A stretch of DNA of 64,000 nt from Diacronema lutheri. Its lineage: Eukaryota > Haptophyta > Pavlovophyceae > Pavlovales > Pavlovaceae. Location: the NCBI GenBank assembly GCA_019448385.1, contig JAGTXO010000004.1, positions 434,001 through 498,000 on the forward strand, written 5' to 3'. Shown here in pieces: positions 52,698 through 62,207 of the stretch. The translations under genes and the position numbers were made by a program. The notes under the pieces are model-generated. The model was not told where the DNA came from. It was given only the letters and a program-made list of their open reading frames with translations, and searched no databases. Numbering within the stretch: the stretch's first letter is position 1; every line of letters begins with the position of its first letter.

Positions 52698-53270
52698 ATG
52701 GCGGGCGCGGGGGGCGGCGTGGGCGTGATGCTTGAGAGCACGCTCGACGAGCCGGTGATCGAGACCATCATGCGCGACGTGCGGATGGTCGGCACCAAGA
52801 TGAGGTGCGTGATGGACCCGCGCAGGGTCGACGTCGCGACGCTCAAGGACTGGGACCTGTGGGGCCCGCTCCTGCTCTGCCTGGTGCTCGCGTCGATCTT
52901 GAGCGGGTCAGCGCCGGCCGACCAAAAGTCGCTTGTCTTCACGTCCGTCTTTATCATCGTGTGGTGCGGCTCGGGCATCGTCACGGTCAACGCGCTGCTG
53001 CTCGGCGGCACGCTGTCATTCTTCCAGTCCATCTGCGTGCTCGGATACTGCATCTTCCCGCTGACGATGGCGAGCGTCTTCTGCGTAACGATCGGTGCCA
53101 TGCTTGGCTTCTGGATCCGCCTGCTCGTCGTCGTCTTCTGCTTCTTCTGGGCGTCGAGCGCGTCCGTCGGCTTCTTGTCGACGCTCGTGCCCGAGAACCG
53201 GCGCGCGCTCGCCGCGTACCCCGTCTTCCTTTTCTACCTATCGATCAGCTGGATGGTCGTCGTACAATGA
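52698..53270 (+). CDS. YIPF6-like Golgi membrane protein (Yip1 domain)
   Basis: 190 codons, single exon. The N-terminal cytosolic signature LDEPVIETIMRDVRMVG and VATLKDWDLWGPLLLCL is the YIPF6 pattern. Five spans follow: the one just cited, SLVFTSVFIIVWCGSGIV, GGTLSFFQSICVLGYCIFPL, IRLLVVVFCFFWASSASV and YPVFLFYLSISWMVVV. Yip1 family proteins act in ER-Golgi vesicle traffic with Rab GTPases. Length and topology are normal. Confidence 0.92.
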   Translation: MAGAGGGVGVMLESTLDEPVIETIMRDVRMVGTKMRCVMDPRRVDVATLKDWDLWGPLLLCLVLASILSGSAPADQKSLVFTSVFIIVWCGSGIVTVNALLLGGTLSFFQSICVLGYCIFPLTMASVFCVTIGAMLGFWIRLLVVVFCFFWASSASVGFLSTLVPENRRALAAYPVFLFYLSISWMVVVQ

Positions 53271-53351
53271 GCCCGGCTCGTGCGGCCCGCGCAGAGCGCG
53301 CGGAGTGACTCAAAATGCGTCGTCCGTCCCGGCGGTGCTGACGGGCCACGC

Positions 53352-56300
53352 TCATCTGTGCTCGGGCGAGTGCGGCGCGCCGAGCGTCACACTGTGGCGC
53401 TCGCTCGCCTGCTCGACGTAGAACTCGAGCATGTTTGACGAGCTCGCGCGCTTCTTGCGCCCGCGCCCGCCGTACTTGCGCTGGATCAACTGCAGCTCGA
53501 GCTGCGCGTTCTCCCACATTTGGCGCGACGCGGGCTGCGCAACAACGTCCGCGTGCGTTTGGACATGCACGCACCACTCGTCGGCCTTCGCCGCGAGCTG
53601 CGCGGCGAGCTGCGCGGCGGCAAACCTGCCCCACGTGCGGAACGCGACCACGCACGCGCACGAAGTCGCGCTGAGCGCGAGGACTACCCAGCCGAGGGGC
53701 TTGACCACGTTGAACGCCTACTCGCGAGAGGCGCGCGCGCGCGCCGCGGGATGGGGTTGGGTTGAGAAGAGGGGGTTGGGCCCGGGTCGGGTGGGTTGGG
53801 GAAGGGGAGGGGGTCAACTGCTCGCAGCGTCGCGCGGCGCGCGTGCGTGGCGCACGCGGCACGCCGGCGCGCGCACGGGCATGTGCGCACGCTGCGCGCA
53901 CGTTTCCGCCCAGGTCGTGCTCGATCGACGACGTGATTTCAAAGGGCACAAAGCACTGCTCCGCCTTGAGCTGCTCGAGGCTGACAGAGCCCCAGGCGGC
54001 GAGCCAGCCGCACACGAGCGCGGCGCGCGCGCTGAGCGGGATCGGGCGGAGCATCGCGTCGTGCTGCAGCGGGAAGTAGCCCGCCGTGCGCTTGTGCGTG
54101 GGCGGCGTGTCGACGGCGCGCAGCTTGTGCCTGCACCAGTGCGTCGCGGTCGCGTAGTATGCGCGCGCCTCGGCCTCCGCTTGCTCTAGCTCGAGCACCT
54201 CGTCGACGTACGGCTCGGCGCCGAGCGCGGCAGCGCTCTCATCGGAGAGCGCCTCGTTGATGACGGCCATCGCGCCGAGCAGCGGCAGCACGGCGATGGC
54301 GGACGCCGCGGCGAGAGCTATGCTCGACGTGCGCGCGCTCACCGGCGGGTCCGGCCCTTGCAGGGCGCCGACGGCGCACTGCGGCGCGATCACCAAAATG
54401 GCGGGCGTGGTGCCGAGCAGGCACTGCCACACGTTACACCGGAGCACGCCGGCGAGCACGGACGTCGGCCAATCGGGCCCGCCGACGAGCACGCACGCCT
54501 TGCGCGCCGTCAGGCCCGGGCGCGAGAGGATCGCCTTGATGGCGCGCGTCTGCCTTGAGTTGACGGCGAGCGCCTGGCGCACGACGACGAAACGGGAAAG
54601 GTAACGGCCGATGCCCTCCTGCTGCACAAAGCACGCGGTCAGCTTGAGCAAAAAGCACGTCGCCGTCGCGAGCGCGAGCGCGCCTGCATAGCCAAGTGAC
54701 GCGCGCGCGCTCGCGGTGATCATCAGACCCCCCGTCAGGTAAACGGGTACGCCCGGTACGGGCGGGAGGAGAAACAGGAAAAGGCCAACCGCCCAAAAGG
54801 CGCCGAGCACGAGCGTGAGTGGCACGCCCGCGAGCGCGTCGATGAGCGCGGCGAGGAGGATCATCGTCACCTTGCCGATGCCAACGTTGAGCAGCACGAA
54901 GGCGAGCTGGATCAGGATAGCCTTCGACAGGACGGAAGACCAGTCCTTACCGACCGCGCGAAATGCGCGCTCGCGCTCCGCCGAAAGGTTCGGCGCGCGT
55001 ACGGTCCGTAGCTGGTACGCGAGCCAGCCACCGCGCGGCGCGTCAGTCGGCATGTCGGCCGGCAAGCCGCTCAGCTCGCGAAGCCGTCGGGCAGTCCACG
55101 CGCTCACGACGCCGTCCCACTCCTCGCTGCTGCCCGCGGCGGCCGCCGCCGCGCCGCCGGCGGCGGCGCGCCTGTGTGCCTGGCAGCGGTGCACGACGCG
55201 GTGCGCGGCGCAGCGCACGACGTCCGCGCCGGCGTAGAGCGCGAAGAGCGGCGGCGCGGGCGACAGGAGCAGGAGGGCCCACACCCAATCGCCCGCCGCC
55301 GAGTTTAAAAACTCGGAGGCCGAGTCGCGGAGGAGCCTCGCGCTCTTAAAGTGGCTCCAGTTGAGCGCGTGCGTTGACAGGTCGCGCCCCAGCTGCCGCT
55401 CGAGCGCAGCGCCGTGCTCCACGACGTCCGCGTCGAGCGCTCGGAGGTACAAGAGGACGGCGAGAAACGTTCCGCCCAAAGAGCTCACTGCGAGCATTGT
55501 GATGATGCGCGACGCAGTGTACGCGACGCCGGCGAGCTCGGCTCCGAGCCACACGCCGCCAAGCACGAGCGTCGCAACAACCACCACCACGCGCACAAAT
55601 AGCCTCTCGTCCTCGCGGTCCGCGTCGACGAGCGCGTAAAGCGCGATCGCATAAATGCCGTGCGCGCAGGCGCAGACATACGGGAATGCCCACATGAAGA
55701 GGTGACGCTCGCACTCAAGCGCGATCGGGTGGCCGCGTGAGACCAAGCACAGCTCGACGCCCGCGTCGAGCGCGGGCACGAGAGCGACGGCCAGGTCGTG
55801 CAGCGCGCCCGCCGCAACGAGCGCGCCACCGACGCCGAGGGAGATGCGCCATCCGGCGGCAAAGAGCTGGTACGCTTCGATGTGGCCGTCGGAGATGGCG
55901 AGCGCGGGCAGCTCGACCACCTGCTTGATCACCATCGCCCACAGCGGCAGCGCGATAACGTACACGCAGAGCGGCGCGGACGGCATTGCTCGCTGGCCGA
56001 GCGCGAGCGCGGCGGCGAACGATGATATAAACCCGATCGCGACGACAAGCTGGGGGAGCGGGCCACGCCGCGAGATGTTGATGAACCACGCAAAGAGCGC
56101 GATGGCAGGCGCGCATGCCGCCACTCTTCGCGCGCTGTCGAGCCGCTGGAGCGCGTCGTAGACCTCGGGCCCCGCGCCAAGGTTTGAGAAGAGGCCCACG
56201 AACACGACGGCCGGCAGCGACGCGGCCACGACGAGCGCAACGTATTGGCGCGGGCTCATGTCGGCGTGAGGTGGCTGCCCGATCGACGACGTTTCCATGC

Positions 56301-56385
56301 TGCTGCGCTGCACGATGGGGGGCAGCAGCGCGCTCGCCATCCCGTCGCCGTCGGGAGAGGCGTGAAAGATGAGCTGGTCGATCAC
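53352..56385 (-). CDS. Large multi-pass membrane protein with VTT (DedA/TMEM41-like) region
   Basis: Two exons: 53902-56385 and 53352-53717 (intron 53718-53901, GT-AG). About 950 residues. The N-terminal half has 9-10 hydrophobic spans of unknown family. Residues about 500-680 fit the VTT domain: PPVPGVPVYLTGGLMITASA, LGYAGALALATATCFLLKL, RYLSRFVVVRQAL, RPGLTARKACVLVGGPDWPT and VWQCLLGTTPAILVIAPQ. VTT proteins such as TMEM41B and VMP1 scramble lipids in the ER during autophagosome growth. A third membrane region and a short basic coiled tail end the protein. The fusion of unknown N-terminal spans to VTT is unusual. The start lies about 55 bp from the left end of the neighbouring transposon. 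Confidence 0.6.
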
Positions 56386-56439
56386 TACGAGCTAGTACTT
56401 TCTTTCTACCAGCTTAATAAGTACTTAGTAGCCCCCATA

Positions 56440-56877
56440 CTGCCCGTTGGGTCTGAGTTCGCGGACGAAGGAATAGGAGAGACCCGCGCGCGAAAAAGCG
56501 AAAATGGCCGCGAGAGGTGCGCGCGCGCGTCGCGTCGGCCCCGCGGGAGGTGGCGCGGTGCGTGTCGCGCTATGCGTGTCGCCGCTGCGCGTGGGGGTTC
56601 CTGACATACCCGGGAACCCCGCTCTCATAACCGCGACACGTGCAGGCGGCGCGGCCGCAGCGCCGCGAGCGGCGTCATCATCGGCGTCGGTCGCGGGCAC
56701 CGGCTCTTGGTCGAGGTCATGAAGATCATCCTGTGGCGGCTATTTTCTCGGCAGGAGCGCGGTGAGGATCGCGGATGACCTCCACACATCCACCGACACG
56801 CTCACGGAGTCGATCGTCCGCGCCACCATCGAGCGGTACGAGGCCACCGGCATCGTCGATTCCCAGCCGAACAAGCC
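56440..56877 (+). repeat. Left inverted arm of the Tc1/mariner-like element
   Basis: Starts CTGCCCGTTGGGTCTGAG after a TA. It contains a short HTH-coding segment at about 56760-56877 on the + strand that is cut off at the inner border. Confidence 0.8.
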
Positions 56878-58757
56878 ACACGCTCGGTGAGCCGGCAGCG
56901 GACGGCGGCGTCGCGGACGGTGTCGCCGTGCCGGCCCCGGGTTCCCAAGATGGCCAGGACCCCGCCGCCGCAGCTGCGACATCCGCCGCGCCCGGCCCGC
57001 CGGCCGGCGCAGGCGCGCTCGCGGCCCTCCGCTTGGACGCGGACGCCGGCGCGCGCGCTGGCGTTGGTCGCGTCAAGGTCGCGCGCGCCGGTCCGTTGGA
57101 CAAGGCGATAGCCGACAAGATGACGCGAGCGAAGCGCAAGGCCGACCAAGACGAGGCCAATCGCGCGCGCGAGACCTCGGCGCCGGCTGGCGCGCGACCC
57201 CGCGTGCCGAGGGTTACCATGTACTCGCCTACAACAATTGGCGCGCTGCCGCAGCGCTCGTCTCGCAAGCCCAGCGCTGGCGCAACGAAGCCGCCCGAGA
57301 AAGCGGCTCCAGTGCGCGCCCTCGCCGGCGGCGGGGCCGGCGCGAAGGCCGGTAGCTCGAGCGCGCTGCCGGCGGCCGAGCCGGACGAGCACGAGCCGGA
57401 CGAGCACGAGCCGGCGCGTGGGCTTGCGGCGGTGCCCGCGCAGGATTCGCTCAAGTCGTGGCGGACGACTCCGAGGAGGAGGGGAAGCCTTTGGAGACGC
57501 TGCGCGTGTACCTCGTGTCCTTTGACGCGTACGTTGATGCCCTCTACGTTGATGCCCTCAAGCCGGGCGAGCCATTGTGCGTCAAGCTGGGCGCCAACTC
57601 GGGGGACAACGATGCGATCACTCGCGTGCAAGCTTTAAAAAGGGCCAAGCTCCTCTTCAGTATAGCGCGGAGGCCGCGGGGCTCGCCAAGTCGGAGGCCG
57701 CGCGCACGCAGAGGAGAACAAGGTGCACTTTGCGCCTGCGCTCGGGGAGAAGGCGCAAGCGCAGGCCCGGTCGGCTGAGACGCGCGCCAACAAGGACGAG
57801 GCGGCCGCAAAGGCGGCGGAGATCAAAGCCGCGCAGCTTGAGGAGCGCACGGCGGAGACGAGCGATGTGTCGGCGCGCCGGCCCGGCGCGCGAGACGCGT
57901 CGCGCCGCTAATCGCGCTCGACCGGCGAAGACGGTGAGGATGACGAAGCAAGCGCTTCCGCGCCGCTACGCGCTCTCGTTGGTCTACAAGCAGCCGACGG
58001 CTTTTACGCGCTGGTCGAGAGCCGCGACGTGCTCACCGCGCTCCTACGCTCGACGCACGACTCGACTCACGGCAACCTGCCGCAGCCGCCTCACTCCCTT
58101 CGGCTCTACCGGATCGGCATCAGCGAGAGGTCGGCGCGCCCGCAGTGTTCGTCCGCCTGACGCTGATCACCGACGATGCCGACGTGGCGCGCAGGTTTTA
58201 CGCGCCGAGCGGCGCGCAGCAGGACTTGGACATCTGCATTCTTTACCTTGTCGTCGAGGTGACGCCCCCGCCCAAGCACCCTGGCAAGGTCGGTGGCGGC
58301 GGCCTCGTGGCGTCGGGCGGCTGGGCCGGCGCGTTCGATGCCTACTCCGCGCCCGTGCCGGCGCCGCAGTCCATTGCTCCCACTATGCCGGCCGCTCAGA
58401 GCGTGGCGCTCGCGCAGCAGGTCGCGCAGGCGCTCGAGTTGTGCAAAGTTGGCTGGGATGCGACCGCGCAGGCGTGAATCAAGGCTGCTGAGCACATCAA
58501 CAGCAGCGTCGAGCGCGCGCAGCTGTTCCTCAACATGCCCGAGGTGTTCTTCTTCGTCGCGGGCCGCTTGGACGCGCTGCATCTTCTTGAGCGAGAGGCC
58601 GGCGGCGCAGAGGTTGTAGTGAATGTACTCGCGCGTGAACGCCTTGAGCGTGACGGCCTGCAGCTCGGCCGCAATCTCGCTTAAGTGAAGTCACGGTTGC
58701 TCCGCCATGATCGCGAGCATCAGCTCCTGGTCGAGCTCGCTCATGAGCTTCGCGCAC
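56878..58757. other. Internal cargo of the transposon, unrecognised
   Basis: About 1.9 kb with broken-looking reading frames and no known domain. On the + strand, pieces read LAALRLDADAGARAG (about 57020), PLETLRVYLVSFDAYVDALY (about 57490), KAQAQARSAETRANKDEAAA (about 57755), RLYRIGISERSARP then FVRLTLITDDADVARRFYAP (58100-58210), and SVERAQLFLNMPEVFFFVAG (about 58510). Two small tandem duplications are visible: DEHEP twice (about 57385) and YVDAL/LYVDAL twice (about 57530-57560). It may be a captured host gene decayed by frameshifts, or unspliced exons of one; 57905-57915 holds a stop in the main frame. Confidence 0.45.
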
Positions 58758-58873
58758 GGCTTGTTCGGCTGGGAATCGACGATGCCGGTGGCCTCGTACC
58801 GCTCGATGGTGGCGCGGACGATCGACTCCGTGAGCGTGTCGGTGGATGTGTGGAGGTCATCCGCGATCCTCAC
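58691..58873 (-). pseudogene. Transposase N-terminal HTH fragment
   Basis: 60 codons: RIADDLHTSTDTLTESIVRA then YEATGIVDSQPNKPCAKLMS and ELDQELMLAIMAEQP, then stop. Layout (HTH, short Pro/Arg linker, acidic 'DQELMLAIM' helix) fits the paired DNA-binding start of Tc1/IS630 transposases. The catalytic part is absent. Confidence 0.5.
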
Positions 58874-59197
58874 CGCGCTCCTGCCGAGAAAATAGCCGCC
58901 ACAGGATGATCTTCATGACCTCGACCGAGAGCCGGTGCCCGCGACCGACGCCGATGATGACGCCGCTCGCGGCGCTGCGGCCGCGCCGCCTGCACGTGTC
59001 GCGGTTATGAGAGCGGGGTTCCCGGGTATGTCAGGAACCCCCACGCGCAGCGGCGACACGCATAGCGCGACACGCACCGCGCCACCTCCCGCGGGGCCGA
59101 CGCGACGCGCGCGCGCACCTCTCGCGGCCATTTTCGCTTTTTCGCGCGCGGGTCTCTCCTATTCCTTCGTCCGCGAACTCAGACCCAACGGGCAGTA
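58758..59197 (-). repeat. Right inverted arm of the Tc1/mariner-like element
   Basis: Inverted copy of the left arm. Its outer end is followed by TA at 59196-59197. Confidence 0.8.
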
Positions 59198-59241
59198 GTA
59201 CGATCTGATGGTGCCGTGGCTTGAACGGCCATCACCAAAGG

Positions 59242-60833
59242 ATGGCTAATAAGCGTGCGAGGCTGGCGGACGGGGCCGCCCTCGAGGTGCCCCGGGACGA
59301 GCTACTCTGCACGCTCTTGTGCGACGCGACTGCGCGCCTCGACGGGATCAGCGCGCAGCTCGAGCGCGTGTCCGCCCGCATCGAGGGCCTCGATGAGCGC
59401 GTGTCGCGCGTCGAGCACACGCTCGCCGCTTGGCCGCCGCCACCGGCCGCCGCCGCGCCCGTTCGGCGGGTGGCCGCGGCCGCTCCGCGCGGCACATCGC
59501 TGTCAAACCTACCGATCGATCAGCTCGCCCTCATTGCTGCCCACCTCGACGAGAAGGACGAGCTCGCCGCCGCGCTCAGCTGCCGGCGGCTGCGCGCGGC
59601 ACTCGTCCTCTGCCACTCGACCGTCGGAGCGCCGAGCCACGGGAGCTCCGGGCTGCGATGGCGCACGCCGGTGTCCTCGCTCGTCAACTCGCTGCCGCGC
59701 CTCCAGTGGGGCGTGGCGTGCGGCGCGCCACTCAGCGCGACGCTCTGCCTGCGCGCCGCCACGCGCGGTGGTCTGAGCTCCGTGCGATGGCTTCGCGAGC
59801 GCGGCTGCCCTTGGGATGAGCGCACGAGCATGGAGGCGGCGGCCGGCGGGCACCTGGCGCTGCTGCAGTGGGTGCGCGCCAAAGGCTGCACGTGGTGCGA
59901 GCGCACATGCTCGGGTGCCGCCGAGGGCGGGCACCTCGCCGTGCTGCAGTGGGCGAGGGCCAACGGCTGCCCGTGGGACGAGGAGACTTGTTCGGCTGCC
60001 GCGGGCAGTGGCCACCTTGAAGTGCTCCGCTGGGCGCGCGAGGCGGGCTGCTCGTGGGACGCGGACGTCTGCGCGCACGCCGCCGAGCATGGCCACCTCC
60101 GCGTGCTCCAGTGCGTCGCCGCACGGCGCGAGCGCACAACCCCCACCACCCCCCCCACGCCCTCCCAGACCGCGCGGCGCGCGCGTACGCGCTCGTCGGG
60201 AGCATGCGACGTTCGCGCGACGAGCGCCGATCTTGCCGCGCCGCGCATCCACGCGTCCCGCCTTCCCGCTTGGCCCGCGCCGCGCCGCCCGGGCGGGTCA
60301 GGTGGGCGCATGAAAATGGGGCGATGTGGGATGGCGAGACGGCCGCTGCGGCTGCCGCGGCCGGACACGTTCAGGTGCTGCAGTGGGCGGTACAGCACGG
60401 GTGCGAGTGGAGCTTTGAGGTGTGCGCCGCCGCGGCGCGCCACGGCCGCCTCGCCGCGCTGCAGTGGGCACACGAGCACGGCTGTCCTTGGGACGAATTC
60501 ACATGCTCCAACGCTGCGGCGGGCGGCCACCTCGACGTGCTGCGCTGGGCGCGCGAGCACGGCTGCCCATGGTCGGACCGCACGTGCCGGTACGCGGCGG
60601 CGCATGGCCACTTGCCCGTGCTGCAGTGGGCTCGCGCGCACGGCTGCGAATGGTCAGCGGATGTTTGCGCGGCGGCAGCGCGGCGCGGACACTTGGCCGT
60701 TCTGCAGTGGGCGGCTGCGTGCGGATGCCCGTCGGACCATCGGGTGCGCGAGCACGCGCTCGCCGCTGCGCAGCAGGGGCAAGGCGCGGTGCTGCGCTGG
60801 CTCGAGTCGCTCGAAGACGCTGTGCCCAGGTGA
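59242..60833 (+). CDS. F-box-like protein with ankyrin-type repeats (paralogue 2)
   Basis: Two exons: 59242-60110 and 60302-60833; the GT-AG intron (60111-60301) falls inside a repeat and joins LRVLQ to WAHENGAMWD. The N-terminus has a coiled coil (RLDGISAQLERVSARIEGLDE), then an F-box-like segment (LSNLPIDQLALIAAHLDEK, about residues 90-120), then about eleven repeats of the GHLAVLQWARANGCPWDE type to residue 430. The same build as the 11.7-13.2 kb gene but with an added coiled coil and an intron. The start codon is 45 bp from the right end of the transposon, so its promoter may now lie in transposon sequence. Confidence 0.8.
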
Positions 60834-61253
60834 CCGTGTCGCTTGGGGCTGGCGAGCAGGCTTGCGGCTTCTGGCTTTGCCGGTGTGGGGGTCGAGAGCC
60901 GGTTTGAGCCTTTGAGGGCCATTTGAACGTGCACGCGACGCCCGGGTGGCGTGCGGTTTGCGCAGGCACCTCGCCGTTTCAGGCTCCCAATGTGACAGCT
61001 GGACAGAGGGGCATGGGAGGGGCCACCCCTTTTTCTCCATCTCCTTCTACCGCCAAAGGAGCGTCCGCCGGTCCCCTGGCGCCGCAAGCGCCACCTCGAG
61101 CGAGCGCACGGAGAAAACGTCAGACGCCAGGGGCCAAGAGACGAGGGCAAGTCGATCTTCGACCCGTGGTGTGTGACATCTGAATCGTGCCAAGGTTGCG
61201 TGCGCGCGCTCCAGTCGTGCGCGTAACCGCATCGGGGGTTGGCCAGCGGCGAC
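60834..61253. other. Convergent intergenic region, nothing recognised
   Basis: 420 bp between two converging stops. No RNA gene, repeat or conserved frame is visible. Short T/C-rich patch at about 61026-61050. Confidence 0.55.
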
Positions 61254-62126
61254 TTACTCGTCGTCGGGGAAGCGAATATGCGAGGCGGAGCACGCGTTGG
61301 CCGCGAGCGCGGACGCCGGGAAGAGGCCGTGCGCGCGGCTTGCGTCCACTCGCCCGAACGCGCGCGTCGTGTCGGTGTTGACCGGCTCAAATCGGACGTG
61401 CGACGGGCCCTCGGGTGCGGCCTCGAGGAACACGACGGCTGCGCACGACGTCCGCCGAGGTTGGGGGCGTGATGTGCTGAGGTGAGCGAGTGTGAGTGGG
61501 GCACATGGCTCCGCGCGCGCGGACGGGGTGCGCCAGCGCTCCGCGCGGACGGCGTGGAGCGGCGTACCGTCGGGCAGCATGCCGTGCATCCGCATGCGAT
61601 GCGTGACTCCCATCCCATCGTCCCCGGCCTCGGTGTCCTCGCTGGCGTCGTCGGGCTCATCGGCGCCATCAGCGCTAGCTTCGTCATTCTCATCGTGCAT
61701 GCCGTCGTCGATGTGCTCGGCCGGCACCGCGGCGCTCACGCCCGGCTTGTCAGGGGCGATCGCGAAAGTCGGCAGCTCGCTCGTCGGGTCGACGATCAGG
61801 TCCTCCATCGCGCGCGCCAGCTCGGGGACGGCGGCCAAAAACGAAGTAAGCGCCGTATCGAGTGACGTGTCGAACGCCTGCGCGCTGCCCATTTCGACGG
61901 CCATCGGCGACGCCGGCGTCGGCGGCGGTGGGCCTGGGAGCCGCACGCTCGGCGTGCACGGCGTCTGTGGCACCGTGCGCGTGGCGGCGGCCGGCGACGG
62001 GCTCGCCTTGGCCGGCGTCTGATCAACGGCCAATTTCTTGGCAACGCTGCTGGGCGTCGTGCCCGTCTTCATGCGCGAGCGTGTCACGCGCGTGTTCGAC
62101 TGCACGGCGCTGAGGGGCGAGAGCAT
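61254..62126 (-). CDS. Hypothetical acidic protein
   Basis: 290 codons, no family recognised. The basic, Ser/Thr-rich start (NTRVTRSRMKTGTTPSSVAK) with several TP sites (QTPAKASPSP, PQTPCTPSV) looks like a CDK-substrate tail. The middle helix QAFDTSLDTALTSFLAAV with PELARAMEDL is followed by an acidic stretch (DDGMHDENDEASADGADEPD). The end has AAVVFLEAAPEGPSHVRF. A second exon border near the sequence STSRPQPRRTS is possible (AG-rich, in frame). It may be a nuclear or mitotic protein, by composition only. It starts 81 bp from the divergent TyrRS gene. Confidence 0.5.
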   Translation of the reverse strand: MLSPLSAVQSNTRVTRSRMKTGTTPSSVAKKLAVDQTPAKASPSPAAATRTVPQTPCTPSVRLPGPPPPTPASPMAVEMGSAQAFDTSLDTALTSFLAAVPELARAMEDLIVDPTSELPTFAIAPDKPGVSAAVPAEHIDDGMHDENDEASADGADEPDDASEDTEAGDDGMGVTHRMRMHGMLPDGTPLHAVRAERWRTPSARAEPCAPLTLAHLSTSRPQPRRTSCAAVVFLEAAPEGPSHVRFEPVNTDTTRAFGRVDASRAHGLFPASALAANACSASHIRFPDDE

Positions 62127-62207
62127 GCTGTGCGCGCGGTGTGGAGAGGCGCTTCAAAATCGGCCCGTTTCGCTTTTTGGCGGAGTCACGTGGGGAACGC
62201 ATCCAGA

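Larger units (their letters stand above)
56440..59197. mobile_element. Tc1/mariner-like element with 438-440-bp inverted ends
   Basis: Arms at 56440-56877 and 58758-59197 are inverted copies, nearly identical by eye (one clear substitution seen, and lengths differing by two bases). Both outer ends read TA then CTGCCCGTTGGGTC going inward; the flanking TA on each side fits the TA target duplication of the Tc1/mariner/IS630 superfamily. Each arm encodes the start of a transposase-like helix-turn-helix (RIADDLHTSTDTLTESIVRA, YEATGIVDSQPNKP). Only the right arm continues past this point, into CAKLMSELDQELMLAIMAEQ, resembling the 'GRPRKLTxEDExxLLxxL' linker of such transposases. No DDE core is present, so it cannot be autonomous. 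Confidence 0.75.

Noticed and set aside
56440-59197. Inverted-repeat element as a Polinton or other virus-like element
   Set aside because: Too short, no polymerase, integrase or capsid-like frame, and TA flanks plus an HTH of the Tc1/IS630 type point to a plain DNA transposon.
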